Shown in pieces: positions 32,510 through 40,411 of a stretch of 64,000 nucleotides of DNA. A program made the translations under genes and the position numbers. Each line of letters begins with the position of its first letter. The first letter of the stretch is position 1. Source of the stretch: Robertmurraya sp. FSL R5-0851 (GTDB lineage: Bacteria > Bacillota > Bacilli > Bacillales > Cytobacillaceae); contig NZ_JBBOOE010000001.1 in assembly GCF_038002965.1 (NCBI RefSeq), positions 2,337,001 to 2,401,000 on the forward strand, given 5' to 3'. The notes under the pieces were generated by a model. The model saw only the letters and a program-made list of their open reading frames with translations. It was not told the DNA's origin and ran no database searches.

Positions 32510-35212
32510 TTATGCTAAAAAACGAACGATTAATTTCTCTAATCTCTCAATATTAACCATGGCTGTCTTGGACCCTGGCGAATGTTCCAGTTGTTTCTTA
32601 AAGCATACTACACTCTCTTTATAGGAACGAACGGCCTGCTCCTCTTCCTTCATATCTAAATAACAATCTCCCATTTCCCGATAGATCTTGCCTCGACTGT
32701 TGTGGGCATAAATGTATTCGGGAGAATGCTGGAACAATTCATCACTTTTGATTAGTGACGTTTGGAACGCTTCAATGGCTAATGAGTAGTTCTTTTGTTT
32801 TCTATACAATCTTCCAAGTGAGCGATACGCAGAACTGAGCCTATTTCTTGAACTTCCTTGGACTTCTGAAAGCTCTAGCGCTGTTTCAAACGACTCCACG
32901 GCGAGTTGAAATCTTTCAAAGGCTGGACTGAATTGACCGAGGTCGGCATACAAATCCAACAGATCCACTGACGCATGTCCTCGCATTTCATACCCATCCA
33001 CATATTCCGGTGCCTTCTCGATCACTTCATTGTAGATGGAAATCGCTTGATGGAAGTTTGCTAGTTTCTCTTCTTTTTTAGAAATGGCCTCTGCCAGACG
33101 TTTATAGGCCAGACCTTGGTGCGCCCGGATGGTGATGGTATCTTTTAGCTCCTTCGATGACAGCGCCTGCTCATAGGATTGAATGGATTGGTAAAAATGA
33201 TGAAGATCCTCGCCAAGTGACCCTTCATCATTCTGTAACTCTCCTAATTTTTCGTGCACTTGCCCGAGGGTGGCGTATAGTTCAGCTGATGGTTCACCCC
33301 ATTCAATTAACCTAGAGCACTTGTCTAAAGCCTTCTGATACGATTGTTGTGCTAGCTCGTATTTGGATTGAAGTTTATAGATTTTTCCTAGTCGTGTGGA
33401 AATCCAAGCGATCTCTTGTAGAACTTGTGGTTCTTCTTGGACTTTTTCTAATTCTTGAATTGCACTCACAAACGCATAAACCGCTTTTTCATAGTCATTG
33501 GTATTTCGGTACAAGTCTCCCAGCTTCTTTTGAAGATAGGCAATTTGTATCTGACCTTCACCCTGTATTTCGTAAAGCTGAATCGCCCTATTCGCCCGCG
33601 CTTCTGCTAACTCATATTGTCCATTTAACAGATACAGTTCACATAGACCTTGTTGTACCAGCGTCTGTACTTGCCAGTCACTGTACTCCTCCGCTAATCT
33701 TTCATACTCTTTGATTAACGAACTCCAATGCCCGTTATTGGTCATCACCACAGAGTATTGAGAAAGCCAGTCAACTAATTTATCCGTGGTGAGGACCCTT
33801 TCCCCGTGATGAAGGGCCTCCACAAATGCGGTTGGAAGTTCCTCCTGCTGATCCAGTCTTTTAGAATAATAGGTATGAAGAAACGTATGAACTTGCTGGA
33901 ACAATGAGGGTGTTTGCTCCTCCACCTGATGATACAGCCCTTGCTTCATCAACTTATGCATCGACCAGGATCCGTCCTGATCTAGCTCTTGGATAAAGGA
34001 GAATTCACAAAGCTCGGGAAATGCCGTCACAGGATAAAAGGTTTTGAATTCAGTGACGAGCTCGACAAAAAGATCCTCTGTCCAAAATCTTGGAACCGAT
34101 AAGATTTTTAACGTTTCTTTTTCCGGACGGTCTAAATATTTTAAAAAGCGATGAAGCACTTCTTCTGGACGCTTTGAAAAGTCCGCTACCTCAGGCACTT
34201 GTTTTCTTGAAATGAGCTGATACGTATCTACCATTAAGTCTAGATAGTAGGGAAGTCCTTCGCTTCCTTGGATGATCGCCCCTTGGATGAATTCATCTGA
34301 AATGAGGCAGGAATTCAGAAAGCTTTTGCAGTCCGTTGGAGATAGTTCCCCCATTAAATGCTGCTCAACTACCGAATTCCACTCCGGATTGCTTTTTTCC
34401 CAGACGAGTTTTTCTCGGCCACAAATGACATTTAGGACCGAGACCTCGTCAAATTGCAGGATCAATTCCTTAATCCACTCGTCCCTTTCATCGAAGGAAC
34501 CGACCGAACGATCCTTTTCCCATAAGGCTTCATAGGTATCGAAAAAGAACACCGCTTTTTTGTTTGTTTTTTTCAACCAACTGATTACATCTGCCGCCCA
34601 ATACACCAAAAGCATGTCTTCAATATCCTTTGGGTGCATGTCCTTCAAGTCAGCTAGTATTTCTTTGCCAATTCGATTCCACCATTGCATCACGTCCCGG
34701 TAGTTGGCTAGGCCATCAATGAGCTTGATCGTCTTCGGAATCCATTGAACGACCGGGAGATTTTCAAGTTGTGTGACTAATTCAGCCACAAAGCTTCCTT
34801 CTTCTAAAAATGGAATCGACTTTCGCTCAGACTTCATCGTGATTTGCGATTTCATCCGACTCCAATAAATCGCATACGCCAAATCAAAGGTCGTAAATTT
34901 GATGTTATGCTCCTGTGTTAATTGCTGGCGAAACCAAATCAGGGCTTCTGAAGGATCCCGGTGTTTTTCTTCGCGAAAATCAATCGTCACTTTTATGGCA
35001 GTGTCATCAAGTGTACTGGTCATATGTTGTAATTCTTTTTGCAATCGTGACTTGCCAATCCCCCCGACTCCATAATAGACGAGTACTTTATATTGCTCGT
35101 GGGATAACGATTGGAAGGCATTAATATACGACCGTCTCGGCTCCTCACGATCGGTAAACTGCCGAGACGCGGTTTCTTTCAATTGTTTGATCGAGCGTTT
35201 TGGTTTTAGCAT
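32510..35212 (-). CDS. large STAND-type NTPase with C-terminal TPR repeats
   Basis: The 900-residue protein has an AP-ATPase-like NTPase domain: Walker A GVGGIGKS at residues 48-55, Walker B KAVFFFDTYEALW near 222-235, and a GxP-type LPYYLDLMVDTYQL farther on. The C-terminal half, from about residue 500, is a run of tetratricopeptide repeats (for example GQYELAEARANRAIQLYE, NDYEKAVYAFVSAIQEL, SKYELAQQSYQKALDKC, KNYSLAIEAFQTSLIKS). I see no separate effector domain at the N terminus. STAND proteins are signal-responsive oligomerising switches used in regulation and in anti-phage defence; which applies here is not decided by the sequence. Confidence 0.8.
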   Translation of the reverse strand: MLKPKRSIKQLKETASRQFTDREEPRRSYINAFQSLSHEQYKVLVYYGVGGIGKSRLQKELQHMTSTLDDTAIKVTIDFREEKHRDPSEALIWFRQQLTQEHNIKFTTFDLAYAIYWSRMKSQITMKSERKSIPFLEEGSFVAELVTQLENLPVVQWIPKTIKLIDGLANYRDVMQWWNRIGKEILADLKDMHPKDIEDMLLVYWAADVISWLKKTNKKAVFFFDTYEALWEKDRSVGSFDERDEWIKELILQFDEVSVLNVICGREKLVWEKSNPEWNSVVEQHLMGELSPTDCKSFLNSCLISDEFIQGAIIQGSEGLPYYLDLMVDTYQLISRKQVPEVADFSKRPEEVLHRFLKYLDRPEKETLKILSVPRFWTEDLFVELVTEFKTFYPVTAFPELCEFSFIQELDQDGSWSMHKLMKQGLYHQVEEQTPSLFQQVHTFLHTYYSKRLDQQEELPTAFVEALHHGERVLTTDKLVDWLSQYSVVMTNNGHWSSLIKEYERLAEEYSDWQVQTLVQQGLCELYLLNGQYELAEARANRAIQLYEIQGEGQIQIAYLQKKLGDLYRNTNDYEKAVYAFVSAIQELEKVQEEPQVLQEIAWISTRLGKIYKLQSKYELAQQSYQKALDKCSRLIEWGEPSAELYATLGQVHEKLGELQNDEGSLGEDLHHFYQSIQSYEQALSSKELKDTITIRAHQGLAYKRLAEAISKKEEKLANFHQAISIYNEVIEKAPEYVDGYEMRGHASVDLLDLYADLGQFSPAFERFQLAVESFETALELSEVQGSSRNRLSSAYRSLGRLYRKQKNYSLAIEAFQTSLIKSDELFQHSPEYIYAHNSRGKIYREMGDCYLDMKEEEQAVRSYKESVVCFKKQLEHSPGSKTAMVNIERLEKLIVRFLA

Positions 35213-35283
35213 AGGTACTCCTCAAAAGGCTTTAGTATATAGGAATATTTTAACATGAAATAATTAGCAGCTGGGTAAAGAAA

Positions 35284-35313
35284 AATGCCAAGTGAATATC
35301 TCCACCTGGCATT
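35284..35313 (-). terminator. rho-independent terminator on the minus strand
   Basis: AATGCCA and TGGCATT with extra GTG/CAC pairing form a stem followed on the minus strand by TTTCTTT. It lies upstream of the STAND NTPase and would stop transcripts arriving from the decayed ABC gene. Confidence 0.65.
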
Positions 35314-35396
35314 CTTCTAATGGCTTATGGTTTAAAAATCGTGCCTCTCCTAGTATTGCAAGTGTAAGTTAGAGGATGCATGAGGAATGATTACCA

Positions 35397-35425
35397 TTGA
35401 ATTAAACATCAAATCATAGTAATAT
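35397..35425 (+). promoter_or_regulatory. sigma-A-type promoter for the candidate structured RNA
   Basis: TTGAAT and TAATAT are separated by exactly 17 bases on the plus strand. Transcription would start near 35432, at the base of a long helix. Confidence 0.55.
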
Positions 35426-35431
35426 AAGTAC

Positions 35432-35668
35432 ATCAGCTGCATTGTTCGTATTCATAATAAAGTTTTAACCTTTAAGCTGTAATAGGGAGTTTAACATCGA
35501 AACACGAATGACAAGTCTCCGTCTATACGACAAGGAGGACAGGCAGGAATGTTTCTGCGAACACCCACTTTGAGGAGTGGTGGTTTAAAACTTTCTTATC
35601 CTTTAATACGGCAAATGCGGCACTACATATGAGAGAAACCAGTTTCCATTGGAGACTGGTTTTTTTCA
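35432..35668 (+). ncRNA. candidate structured non-coding RNA of unknown class
   Basis: No gene fits this stretch, but it has a promoter-like sequence, a long closing helix and an intrinsic terminator. Paired blocks, outside to inside: 35436-35443 with 35614-35621 (one G-U), 35447-35452 with 35605-35610, 35454-35457 with 35596-35599, and 35459-35470 with 35582-35594 (12 pairs, one bulge). Inside, GTCTCC/GGAGGAC, GCAG/CTGC and CCACT/AGTGG form smaller hairpins. The transcript would be about 235 bases. I could not match it to 6S, SRP, tmRNA, RNase P or a riboswitch I can recall. It could be a free-standing RNA or the leader of a deleted gene. Confidence 0.6.
35637..35667 (+). terminator. rho-independent terminator of the candidate RNA
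   Basis: AACCAGTTTCC and GGAGACTGGTT form a stem around ATT, followed by a run of seven T. It closely resembles the terminator behind the znuA stump at 40412-40440. Confidence 0.85.
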
Positions 35669-35737
35669 TTAGAAAATGGATATCAGTTCTTTTGTATAAG
35701 GATGGCGATCGGTACTAAATAGCTGTTCTTGGTTGAA

Positions 35738-36156
35738 CTAATCGACTATCTCCCCATCTTTCATAACCATGATTCTTTGGCTCATTTGGTTAACGGCAGC
35801 AAGATCATGTGAAATAAACAAATAAGAAAGATTCAAGGTTTCACGAAGCTCTGTTAAAAGAGTGAGCACGGCCCCCTGGGAAATCACATCTAAGCTTGCG
35901 GTCGGCTCATCTAGAACAATCAGATCTGGCTCAATACTGATCGAACGCGCAATCGTTACACGTTGCTTTTGTCCGCCACTTAATTCATGCGGATATTGAT
36001 TCGCTACATGTGAAGGCAGTTCCACCGCTTCAAGAAGCTGTCGGATAATGCGTCCTTTGAGGTATAGGAAAAATGACTAAGGACGAATTCTTTTCTATAC
36101 TGTTCATAAGGTTCAAAGATGGATTCTTTTATTTTCAGCTTTGGATTAAGCAGCTG
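35738..36156 (-). pseudogene. truncated, frameshifted ABC transporter ATPase (OppF/NikE type)
   Basis: The intact 3' half reads ELPSHVANQYPHELSGGQKQRVTIARS, then LIVLDEPTASLDVIS and YLFISHDLAAVNQM: signature, Walker B and H-loop of a peptide/nickel-type ATPase. A frameshift near 36025-36070 separates it from QLLNPKLKIKESIFEPYEQY, the Q-loop region. The Walker A end is missing upstream of about 36156. It is related to, but not identical with, the intact ATPase at 40462-41244. The rest of its transporter is not present, so this is a relic. Confidence 0.8.
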
Positions 36157-36285
36157 TCGGGTTTTGAAATACGATTTGAATTTTTTTTCGATAAGGATAT
36201 AATTCACCATATCGGTCAATTTTCTGTTTGGGAAAGAGAATTAGAACTAATGGCTGTATCTGCTAAATTATCGGTAGAAAGTTAA
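36157..36285 (+). pseudogene. possible 3' fragment of a DinB-like protein gene
   Basis: A plus-strand frame ending at 36285 reads GFEIRFEFFF then DKDIIHHIGQFSVWERELEL. The HHIGQ segment resembles the C-terminal metal-ligand helix of DinB/YfiT-type proteins. A plus-strand terminator follows at 36330. The start and most of the protein are absent. The match is short, so this is tentative. Confidence 0.3.
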
Positions 36286-36329
36286 AATCTGTATATTCTT
36301 ATTAAAGTATGCTTAGTTGAACAAGGATT

Positions 36330-36367
36330 GGGAAACCATTCTAGTTTGGTTCCCTTTGTTTTTTTCT
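36330..36367 (+). terminator. rho-independent terminator on the plus strand
   Basis: GGGAAACCA and TGGTTCCC pair around an 8-base loop, followed by TTTGTTTTTTT. No intact plus-strand gene precedes it, which supports a lost gene here. Confidence 0.7.
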
Positions 36368-36407
36368 AATTATCTATTTAACATTTACCACAGCCTTCAT
36401 AAAAAAT

Positions 36408-36436
36408 AAGGCTGATTTCTTTTTAAAATCAGCCTT
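36408..36436 (-). terminator. rho-independent terminator of the rpmE2-rpsN2 unit
   Basis: AAGGCTGATTT and AAATCAGCCTT are perfect 11-bp arms; on the minus strand they are followed by ATTTTTTAT. It ends the unit containing the 118-residue protein gene. Confidence 0.88.
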
Positions 36437-36442
36437 ACTATC

Positions 36443-36799
36443 CTACGAGGTAACAAAGAAATACTGTACCTGTTGATTGGTTTCTACTTGCTTTCCATGT
36501 AATTGTTCAGTAAAATCAATCCACTTATAATTCTTCAGTTTATTTTCAAGCTTTTCGCTAATTTCATCTTCAATGTCATGCATGACCCTTACCGTTTCTT
36601 CTATTGACATGTTGAATCGCTCGGCCGCTTGATGGTGTGGGGAATGTTCCCTTAGAAGGGCTAAGAATTCTTCCCTCGTATCGGATTGCTGAGCAAGAGA
36701 ATCTTCAATGCTTTCAATAAATTGGTAGAGCTTTCTCCGATTCCTTGGCAAGGAAGCTACAATATTTCTTACGAAAACCTCCATCATTTTTTCATTCAT
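36443..36799 (-). CDS. hypothetical protein in the zinc-response cluster
   Basis: The 118-residue acidic, helical protein has no signal or membrane segment. The N-terminal half (VRNIVASLPRNRRKLYQFIESIEDSL) and middle (SPHHQAAERFNMSIEETVRVMHDIEDEI) resemble a small helix-turn-helix, and the tail ends QVETNQQVQYFFVTS. I do not recognise the family. It lies 20 bases downstream of rpsN2 and before a strong terminator, so it should be induced by zinc limitation together with the ribosomal protein gene. Confidence 0.65.
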   Translation of the reverse strand: MNEKMMEVFVRNIVASLPRNRRKLYQFIESIEDSLAQQSDTREEFLALLREHSPHHQAAERFNMSIEETVRVMHDIEDEISEKLENKLKNYKWIDFTEQLHGKQVETNQQVQYFFVTS

Positions 36800-36819
36800 G
36801 ATCCATGCCCTTCTTTCTT

Positions 36820-37089
36820 TTACCAGCTGGATTTCTTTACACCAGGGATCTGACCCTTATGGGCAAGCTCACGAAAGGCAATACGCGACATCTTAAATTT
36901 TCTCAAATATCCTCTTGGTCTGCCAGTCACTAAGCAGCGATTGTGAAGACGGGAAGGAGCTGAATCACGTGGTAGCTTACTTAACGCTTCATAATCCCCT
37001 TTTTCCTTTAGTTCTCTTCTCTTTTCTGCGTATTGTTCCACTAGCTTTTGTCTTTTAAGTTCTTTTGCCACTTTAGACTTCTTTGCCAT
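36820..37089 (-). CDS. rpsN2: alternative 30S ribosomal protein S14, zinc-independent
   Basis: This 89-residue protein is the long C-minus form of S14: it lacks the paired CxxC zinc ligands of the 61-residue housekeeping form and carries the conserved core [31 protein letters not shown] and PGVKKSSW. In Bacillus the equivalent (yhzA/rpsNB) replaces zinc-containing S14 when zinc is scarce and is Zur-regulated. A Zur-box-like site lies 24 bases upstream of the start. AGGAGG sits before the ATG. Confidence 0.95.
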   Translation of the reverse strand: MAKKSKVAKELKRQKLVEQYAEKRRELKEKGDYEALSKLPRDSAPSRLHNRCLVTGRPRGYLRKFKMSRIAFRELAHKGQIPGVKKSSW

Positions 37090-37112
37090 ATTAGACTCCT
37101 CCTATATGATAA

Positions 37113-37127
37113 GCATAATCATTACGA
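37113..37127. promoter_or_regulatory. Zur-box-like site upstream of rpsN2
   Basis: The 15 bases match TCGTAATNATTACGA at 12 of the 14 specified positions, with a complete right half. It lies between rpmE2 and rpsN2, so rpsN2 may have its own zinc-controlled promoter. Confidence 0.65.
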
Positions 37128-37128
37128 T

Positions 37129-37380
37129 TTATTTTTCTTTCATATTGTATTTCTGAAGGAAACGATCCACTCTTCCGCCTTTATCTGCGAACTTCTGCTT
37201 GCCTGTGTAGAAGGGATGGGTGTCCGAACTAACTTCTACTTTTAGTAAGGGGTACGTATTTCCATCTTCCCATTCAATCTTCTCGTTCGATCTTTTTGTA
37301 GAACCGGTTAAGAATTTATAGCCACTGTTCACGTCCATAAAGACCACTTTATTGTAAGTAGGATGTGTATTTGGTTTCAT
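37129..37380 (-). CDS. rpmE2: alternative 50S ribosomal protein L31, type B
   Basis: The 83-residue protein is the C-minus type-B L31: [28 protein letters not shown], lacking the CxxC zinc ligands of type A, and ending [24 protein letters not shown]. In Bacillus (ytiA) it displaces zinc-containing L31 during zinc starvation, which frees zinc. GGAGG precedes the ATG. I see no good Zur box directly upstream; instead the leader contains an unusual phased array of palindromes (37404-37550). Confidence 0.95.
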   Translation of the reverse strand: MKPNTHPTYNKVVFMDVNSGYKFLTGSTKRSNEKIEWEDGNTYPLLKVEVSSDTHPFYTGKQKFADKGGRVDRFLQKYNMKEK

Positions 37381-37403
37381 ATTTTTTTACCTCCGATTAT
37401 TTT

Positions 37404-37550
37404 TTATGACAAATGCTCTTCCTTTTTCTCGCTACGGAAGTCATAACACTCTCTTTATGACTTCTCCCCTTCCTTATCCCATGCATCAGACGTCATAACT
37501 TTCACTTTATGACCTCTGTAACCTCCTATTTGATACCCAACGAGTCATAA
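37404..37550. repeat. phased array of GTCATAA/TTATGAC palindromes upstream of rpmE2
   Basis: Two full sites, GTCATAA-N8-TTATGAC at 37440-37461 and 37492-37513, are exactly 52 bases apart. Single half-sites occur at 37544-37550 (again 52 bases on) and 37404-37410 (51 bases before). The first full site extends to a 10-bp palindrome at 37437-37464. The array fills the gap between cobW and rpmE2 and could be a multi-dimer operator or, in RNA, tandem hairpins. It does not match the Zur, Fur, MntR or CzrA sites I know. Confidence 0.7.
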
Positions 37551-37557
37551 ATCTTCC

Positions 37558-38751
37558 TCACACCGTTACTTCTTCTACATAAAAAGGTGGCAGTGGATCA
37601 CTTAGCTTGTTCCAATCTTGATCCATTTCCTCTTCTGTTAATAAACAGGCATCTAGGCTCTCTATCAGTTCTTCTTTGTTAAAATCTATGCCGATAAAAA
37701 CAAGTTCATTCATTCGGTCACCATACTCCTTATCCCAACGTTCCAGTAATTCTGGTTCCTCCTCCAGAATTCTCGCTTGTTCTTCTTTAGGAGCTGCGGC
37801 AATCCATTCTCCTGCTCCCTGAAAGATAATAGAGGGCCCAGCCTGCGAGAGTAGACCTGTCATATCGTTTCGAGTCGCTAACCAGAAGAACCCCTTCGCA
37901 CGAACAATTTCTGATGGCCAATTTTCCAACCAATGATTCCATCTTTCTGGATGAAATGGCTTTCTACTGCGATACACAAAGGAAGAGATTCCGTACTCCT
38001 CTGTCTCTGGTGTATGCTCTTCATTTAACTCCTTAATCCAGCCTGCCGCTTGACTTGCTTTGTCAAAATCAAACAGCCCCGTATGTAGGATATTTGATAA
38101 AGCAACAACAGAATGTGCACTTTCAACCACTTTCGCCTCTGGGTTCAGCTTTTGAAGCACGGCTTTTAATTCCTCCATGCTTTCTTGACTCACTAAATCA
38201 ATTTTATTTAAGATAAGAACATTCGCAAATTCAATCTGATCTATGAGTAGATCTACCACTTCCCTTGTATCGGTTTCATCATTCGCCTGTTTTCTATCAA
38301 GGAGACTTTCACCTGAAGCAAAGTCATGCCAAAAACGATTCGCGTCAACCACCGTCACCATCGTATCCAGTTGACAGTACTCAGACAGGTTCATTCCTAA
38401 GTCTTCATCCAAATAACTAAACGTTTGTGCAACGGGTACAGGCTCAGAAATCCCCGATGATTCGATCAAGATATAATCAATATCCCCTTCTTTCACAAGC
38501 CGCTCTACTTCCACCATTAAGTCCTCGCGCAATGTACAGCAAATACAGCCATTCTGCATTTCAACCAGCTTTTCTTCCGTGCGGCTGAATCCACCTTTTT
38601 TCACCATGGACGCATCAATATTTACCTCGCTCATATCGTTAACAATAACGGCAAACTTTAAATTTTCTTTGTTTTGTAACACATGATTTAACAAGGTCGT
38701 CTTCCCCGAACCTAAGTATCCACTTAAAACCGTTACCGGTACCTTTCTCAT
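37558..38751 (-). CDS. COG0523 GTPase, zinc metallochaperone-like (YciC/ZagA type)
   Basis: This 397-residue G3E GTPase has Walker A GYLGSGKT at residues 11-18, the metal-binding CxCC motif NGCICCTLRED at 68-76, ESSGISEPVPVAQTF, the base-specificity region NVLILNKIDLV, and a CobW_C domain to the end. Bacillus orthologues (YciC/ZagA) are Zur-repressed and deliver metal, or support folate synthesis, under zinc limitation. I chose 38751 because GGGAG lies just upstream; an ATG at 38772 lacks a site. A Zur-like box at 38776 precedes it. Despite the family name it is unlikely to belong to the cobalamin operon. Confidence 0.9.
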   Translation of the reverse strand: MRKVPVTVLSGYLGSGKTTLLNHVLQNKENLKFAVIVNDMSEVNIDASMVKKGGFSRTEEKLVEMQNGCICCTLREDLMVEVERLVKEGDIDYILIESSGISEPVPVAQTFSYLDEDLGMNLSEYCQLDTMVTVVDANRFWHDFASGESLLDRKQANDETDTREVVDLLIDQIEFANVLILNKIDLVSQESMEELKAVLQKLNPEAKVVESAHSVVALSNILHTGLFDFDKASQAAGWIKELNEEHTPETEEYGISSFVYRSRKPFHPERWNHWLENWPSEIVRAKGFFWLATRNDMTGLLSQAGPSIIFQGAGEWIAAAPKEEQARILEEEPELLERWDKEYGDRMNELVFIGIDFNKEELIESLDACLLTEEEMDQDWNKLSDPLPPFYVEEVTV

Positions 38752-38775
38752 CCTCTTCTCTCCCTTGTTCATTTT

Positions 38776-38790
38776 TAGGAATCATTACGA
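38776..38790. promoter_or_regulatory. Zur-box-like site upstream of the COG0523 GTPase gene
   Basis: The site matches TCGTAATNATTACGA at 12 of 14 specified positions with a perfect right half. It lies in the short gap between the flavoprotein and GTPase genes. Confidence 0.6.
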
Positions 38791-38798
38791 TTTAAATT

Positions 38799-39959
38799 TT
38801 ATAAACTAGCAACAATTTTTTCGGCTGCCTGTCTGGCACCAGAAATATTTCTAGCAATTGGGCCGATCTCCAACTCTGCCAACGGTCCCATCACATACAA
38901 ATGCGGACACCACTGAAGGTTTTTGCTGACAATTGGATAGCCACAATTGGCACAATGTAAATGTTCTTCTTCAATCAGTTTCTCTACCCAGTTGCCAGGT
39001 CTTGTTGGGTAAAATCCTGTTGCAAGTAATACATGTCGGGCTTGATAAGACTTAGAGCTTACGTGTAGGGTTAGATACTCCTGTTCCATTGCATAAGAGT
39101 TTACTTCTCCGTCAACAATACGTAGCTTTTGCTTAGCTTCTAGACCCTTTATTTTATGAAAGACGTCCTTAGGTACAGAGCCTTTTAATCTAGCCTCTTT
39201 TATCTGTTCTCGACGAATCGTATAATCCATCACCCTACGATAGGGCCCTTGTCGTTTTACCCCTAACCAGCCTGGATCACTATCAAAATCATGAACCCGA
39301 AAAGGATGACGTTTGATTAAGGTCACTTCACCAGGAAATTCTCTTGCCATCTTGATGGCAAGATGAGCTGCCGTAATCCCTCCCCCAATGATTGCAATCG
39401 GAGGTTTCATTTCCTTTAGATTTTCGAGCTTATCGTCAAATATATGGTGAACCTGTTTCGGAGAATGGAAAGCAAGTTCCTTTGCCCAATCAGGTACCAA
39501 TAGTTGCTCATTTACACTAATCGCTATGACCACATTTTTCGATTGAATCATTTTTCCATCTTCCGTTGTTACTTCCCATCCCCCTTTAGCTTTTTGAACC
39601 TTTTCCACTACTCCTCTATACCAACTTTTCTTCAAGTTGAAATCAGAAATTATTTTTTCACTATGGTCGTTAAACAATTGTAGCGATGGACGGTTATACA
39701 CCCCATAAAATGGGTTATGTAGATCGGTTTGCTTTCCGAATTGCAGCAAACTAAAAGGATGAACATCAATATGATGAACGGACGGAGACCGAAGAAATGT
39801 CATACCGATTCTTTCCGTATTTCGTTTCCATCTTGCCATGGGCTCCGAATGGGGATCGATGATACATAGTTTCTCATTTCGAACTTTCCCATGTTTAAGT
39901 AAATACGTTGAAATCGTACAGCCATGAATTCCGCCTCCGATCACTAACCAATCAAACAT
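38799..39959 (-). CDS. FAD/NAD(P)-binding flavoprotein in the Zur cluster
   Basis: The 386-residue protein has an N-terminal Rossmann motif FDWLVIGGGIHGCTIS and a second dinucleotide site PIAIIGGGITAAHLAIKMA near residue 190, plus HVLLATGFYPTRPG. This layout is that of flavin monooxygenase/SidA-like proteins. A C-terminal HCANCGYPIVSKNLQWCPHLYV contains three cysteines that may bind metal. The substrate is unknown. A strong Zur-like box lies 23 bases upstream, and the GTPase gene follows closely, so the two are part of the zinc-starvation response. Confidence 0.8.
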   Translation of the reverse strand: MFDWLVIGGGIHGCTISTYLLKHGKVRNEKLCIIDPHSEPMARWKRNTERIGMTFLRSPSVHHIDVHPFSLLQFGKQTDLHNPFYGVYNRPSLQLFNDHSEKIISDFNLKKSWYRGVVEKVQKAKGGWEVTTEDGKMIQSKNVVIAISVNEQLLVPDWAKELAFHSPKQVHHIFDDKLENLKEMKPPIAIIGGGITAAHLAIKMAREFPGEVTLIKRHPFRVHDFDSDPGWLGVKRQGPYRRVMDYTIRREQIKEARLKGSVPKDVFHKIKGLEAKQKLRIVDGEVNSYAMEQEYLTLHVSSKSYQARHVLLATGFYPTRPGNWVEKLIEEEHLHCANCGYPIVSKNLQWCPHLYVMGPLAELEIGPIARNISGARQAAEKIVASL

Positions 39960-39981
39960 TTTTTGACCTCCTTCCCTTTAA

Positions 39982-39996
39982 TCGTAATTGTTACGA
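39982..39996. promoter_or_regulatory. Zur box upstream of the flavoprotein gene
   Basis: TCGTAATTGTTACGA matches the Bacillus Zur consensus TCGTAATNATTACGA at all but one position and extends as a palindrome in the flanks. It sits just upstream of the gene's ribosome binding site. Confidence 0.85.
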
Positions 39997-40105
39997 TTTA
40001 CATTCTAAACAAAATGAAAAATAAACACAACCCCCTTTTTGAAAATTTTTGCTGATGCTTCTACCTTTGCTCTTTTCATAAATTTTTCAAATAATCAATT
40101 GCAAA

Positions 40106-40120
40106 TCGTAATGATTACTA
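40106..40120. promoter_or_regulatory. Zur box, first of two before the znuA stump
   Basis: TCGTAATGATTACTA matches the consensus at all but one position. With the next box it forms the divergent control region between the flavoprotein and the former znuA gene. Confidence 0.85.
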
Positions 40121-40136
40121 TTATAATCAACATAAA

Positions 40137-40151
40137 TCGAAATTATTACGA
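40137..40151. promoter_or_regulatory. Zur box, second of two before the znuA stump
   Basis: TCGAAATTATTACGA matches the consensus at all but one position and starts 31 bases after the preceding box, about three helical turns. Confidence 0.85.
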
Positions 40152-40193
40152 TTAACATAAAGAGAGATGGTTTTACAGAGGGGTGACGAGAAA

Positions 40194-40383
40194 TTGAAGA
40201 AAAAAATGATTTCGCTATTATCTTTTCTAACCGGTTTTGTTCGTATTGTCGGCTTGTAACAGTACTACGTCAACAGAGAGTAATACTGAGAATACGAGTG
40301 ACAAACTACAAATCTATACAACTATATACCCCATACAATATTTTACTGAGAGAATCGGTGGAGACTATGTTTCAACAAAGAAT
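40194..40383 (+). pseudogene. stump of a zinc-binding lipoprotein gene (znuA/adcA-like)
   Basis: A TTG start at 40194 behind AGGGGTGA opens a lipoprotein signal that is out of frame with the lipobox: the frame from 40237 continues FVLSACNSTTSTESN and then KLQIYTTIYPIQYFTERIGGDYV, the N-terminal part of ZnuA/AdcA-type zinc receptors. After about 45 mature residues the homology stops and a terminator follows. The gene thus has both a frameshift and loss of most of its 3' part. Two good Zur boxes upstream confirm its former role in zinc uptake. No znuB or znuC is present. Confidence 0.8.
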
Positions 40384-40411
40384 TCTGAGGACTATTTTTA
40401 TATAATGAAAG

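Noticed and set aside
35432..35668. Assignment of the structured region to 6S, SRP, tmRNA or a NiCo riboswitch
   Set aside because: No diagnostic block could be matched by eye, so the class is left open.
37558..38751. Reading the CobW-like GTPase as a cobalamin gene because a corrin operon is near
   Set aside because: Its Zur-like box, the zinc-free ribosomal proteins beside it and the YciC-type sequence favour zinc homeostasis.
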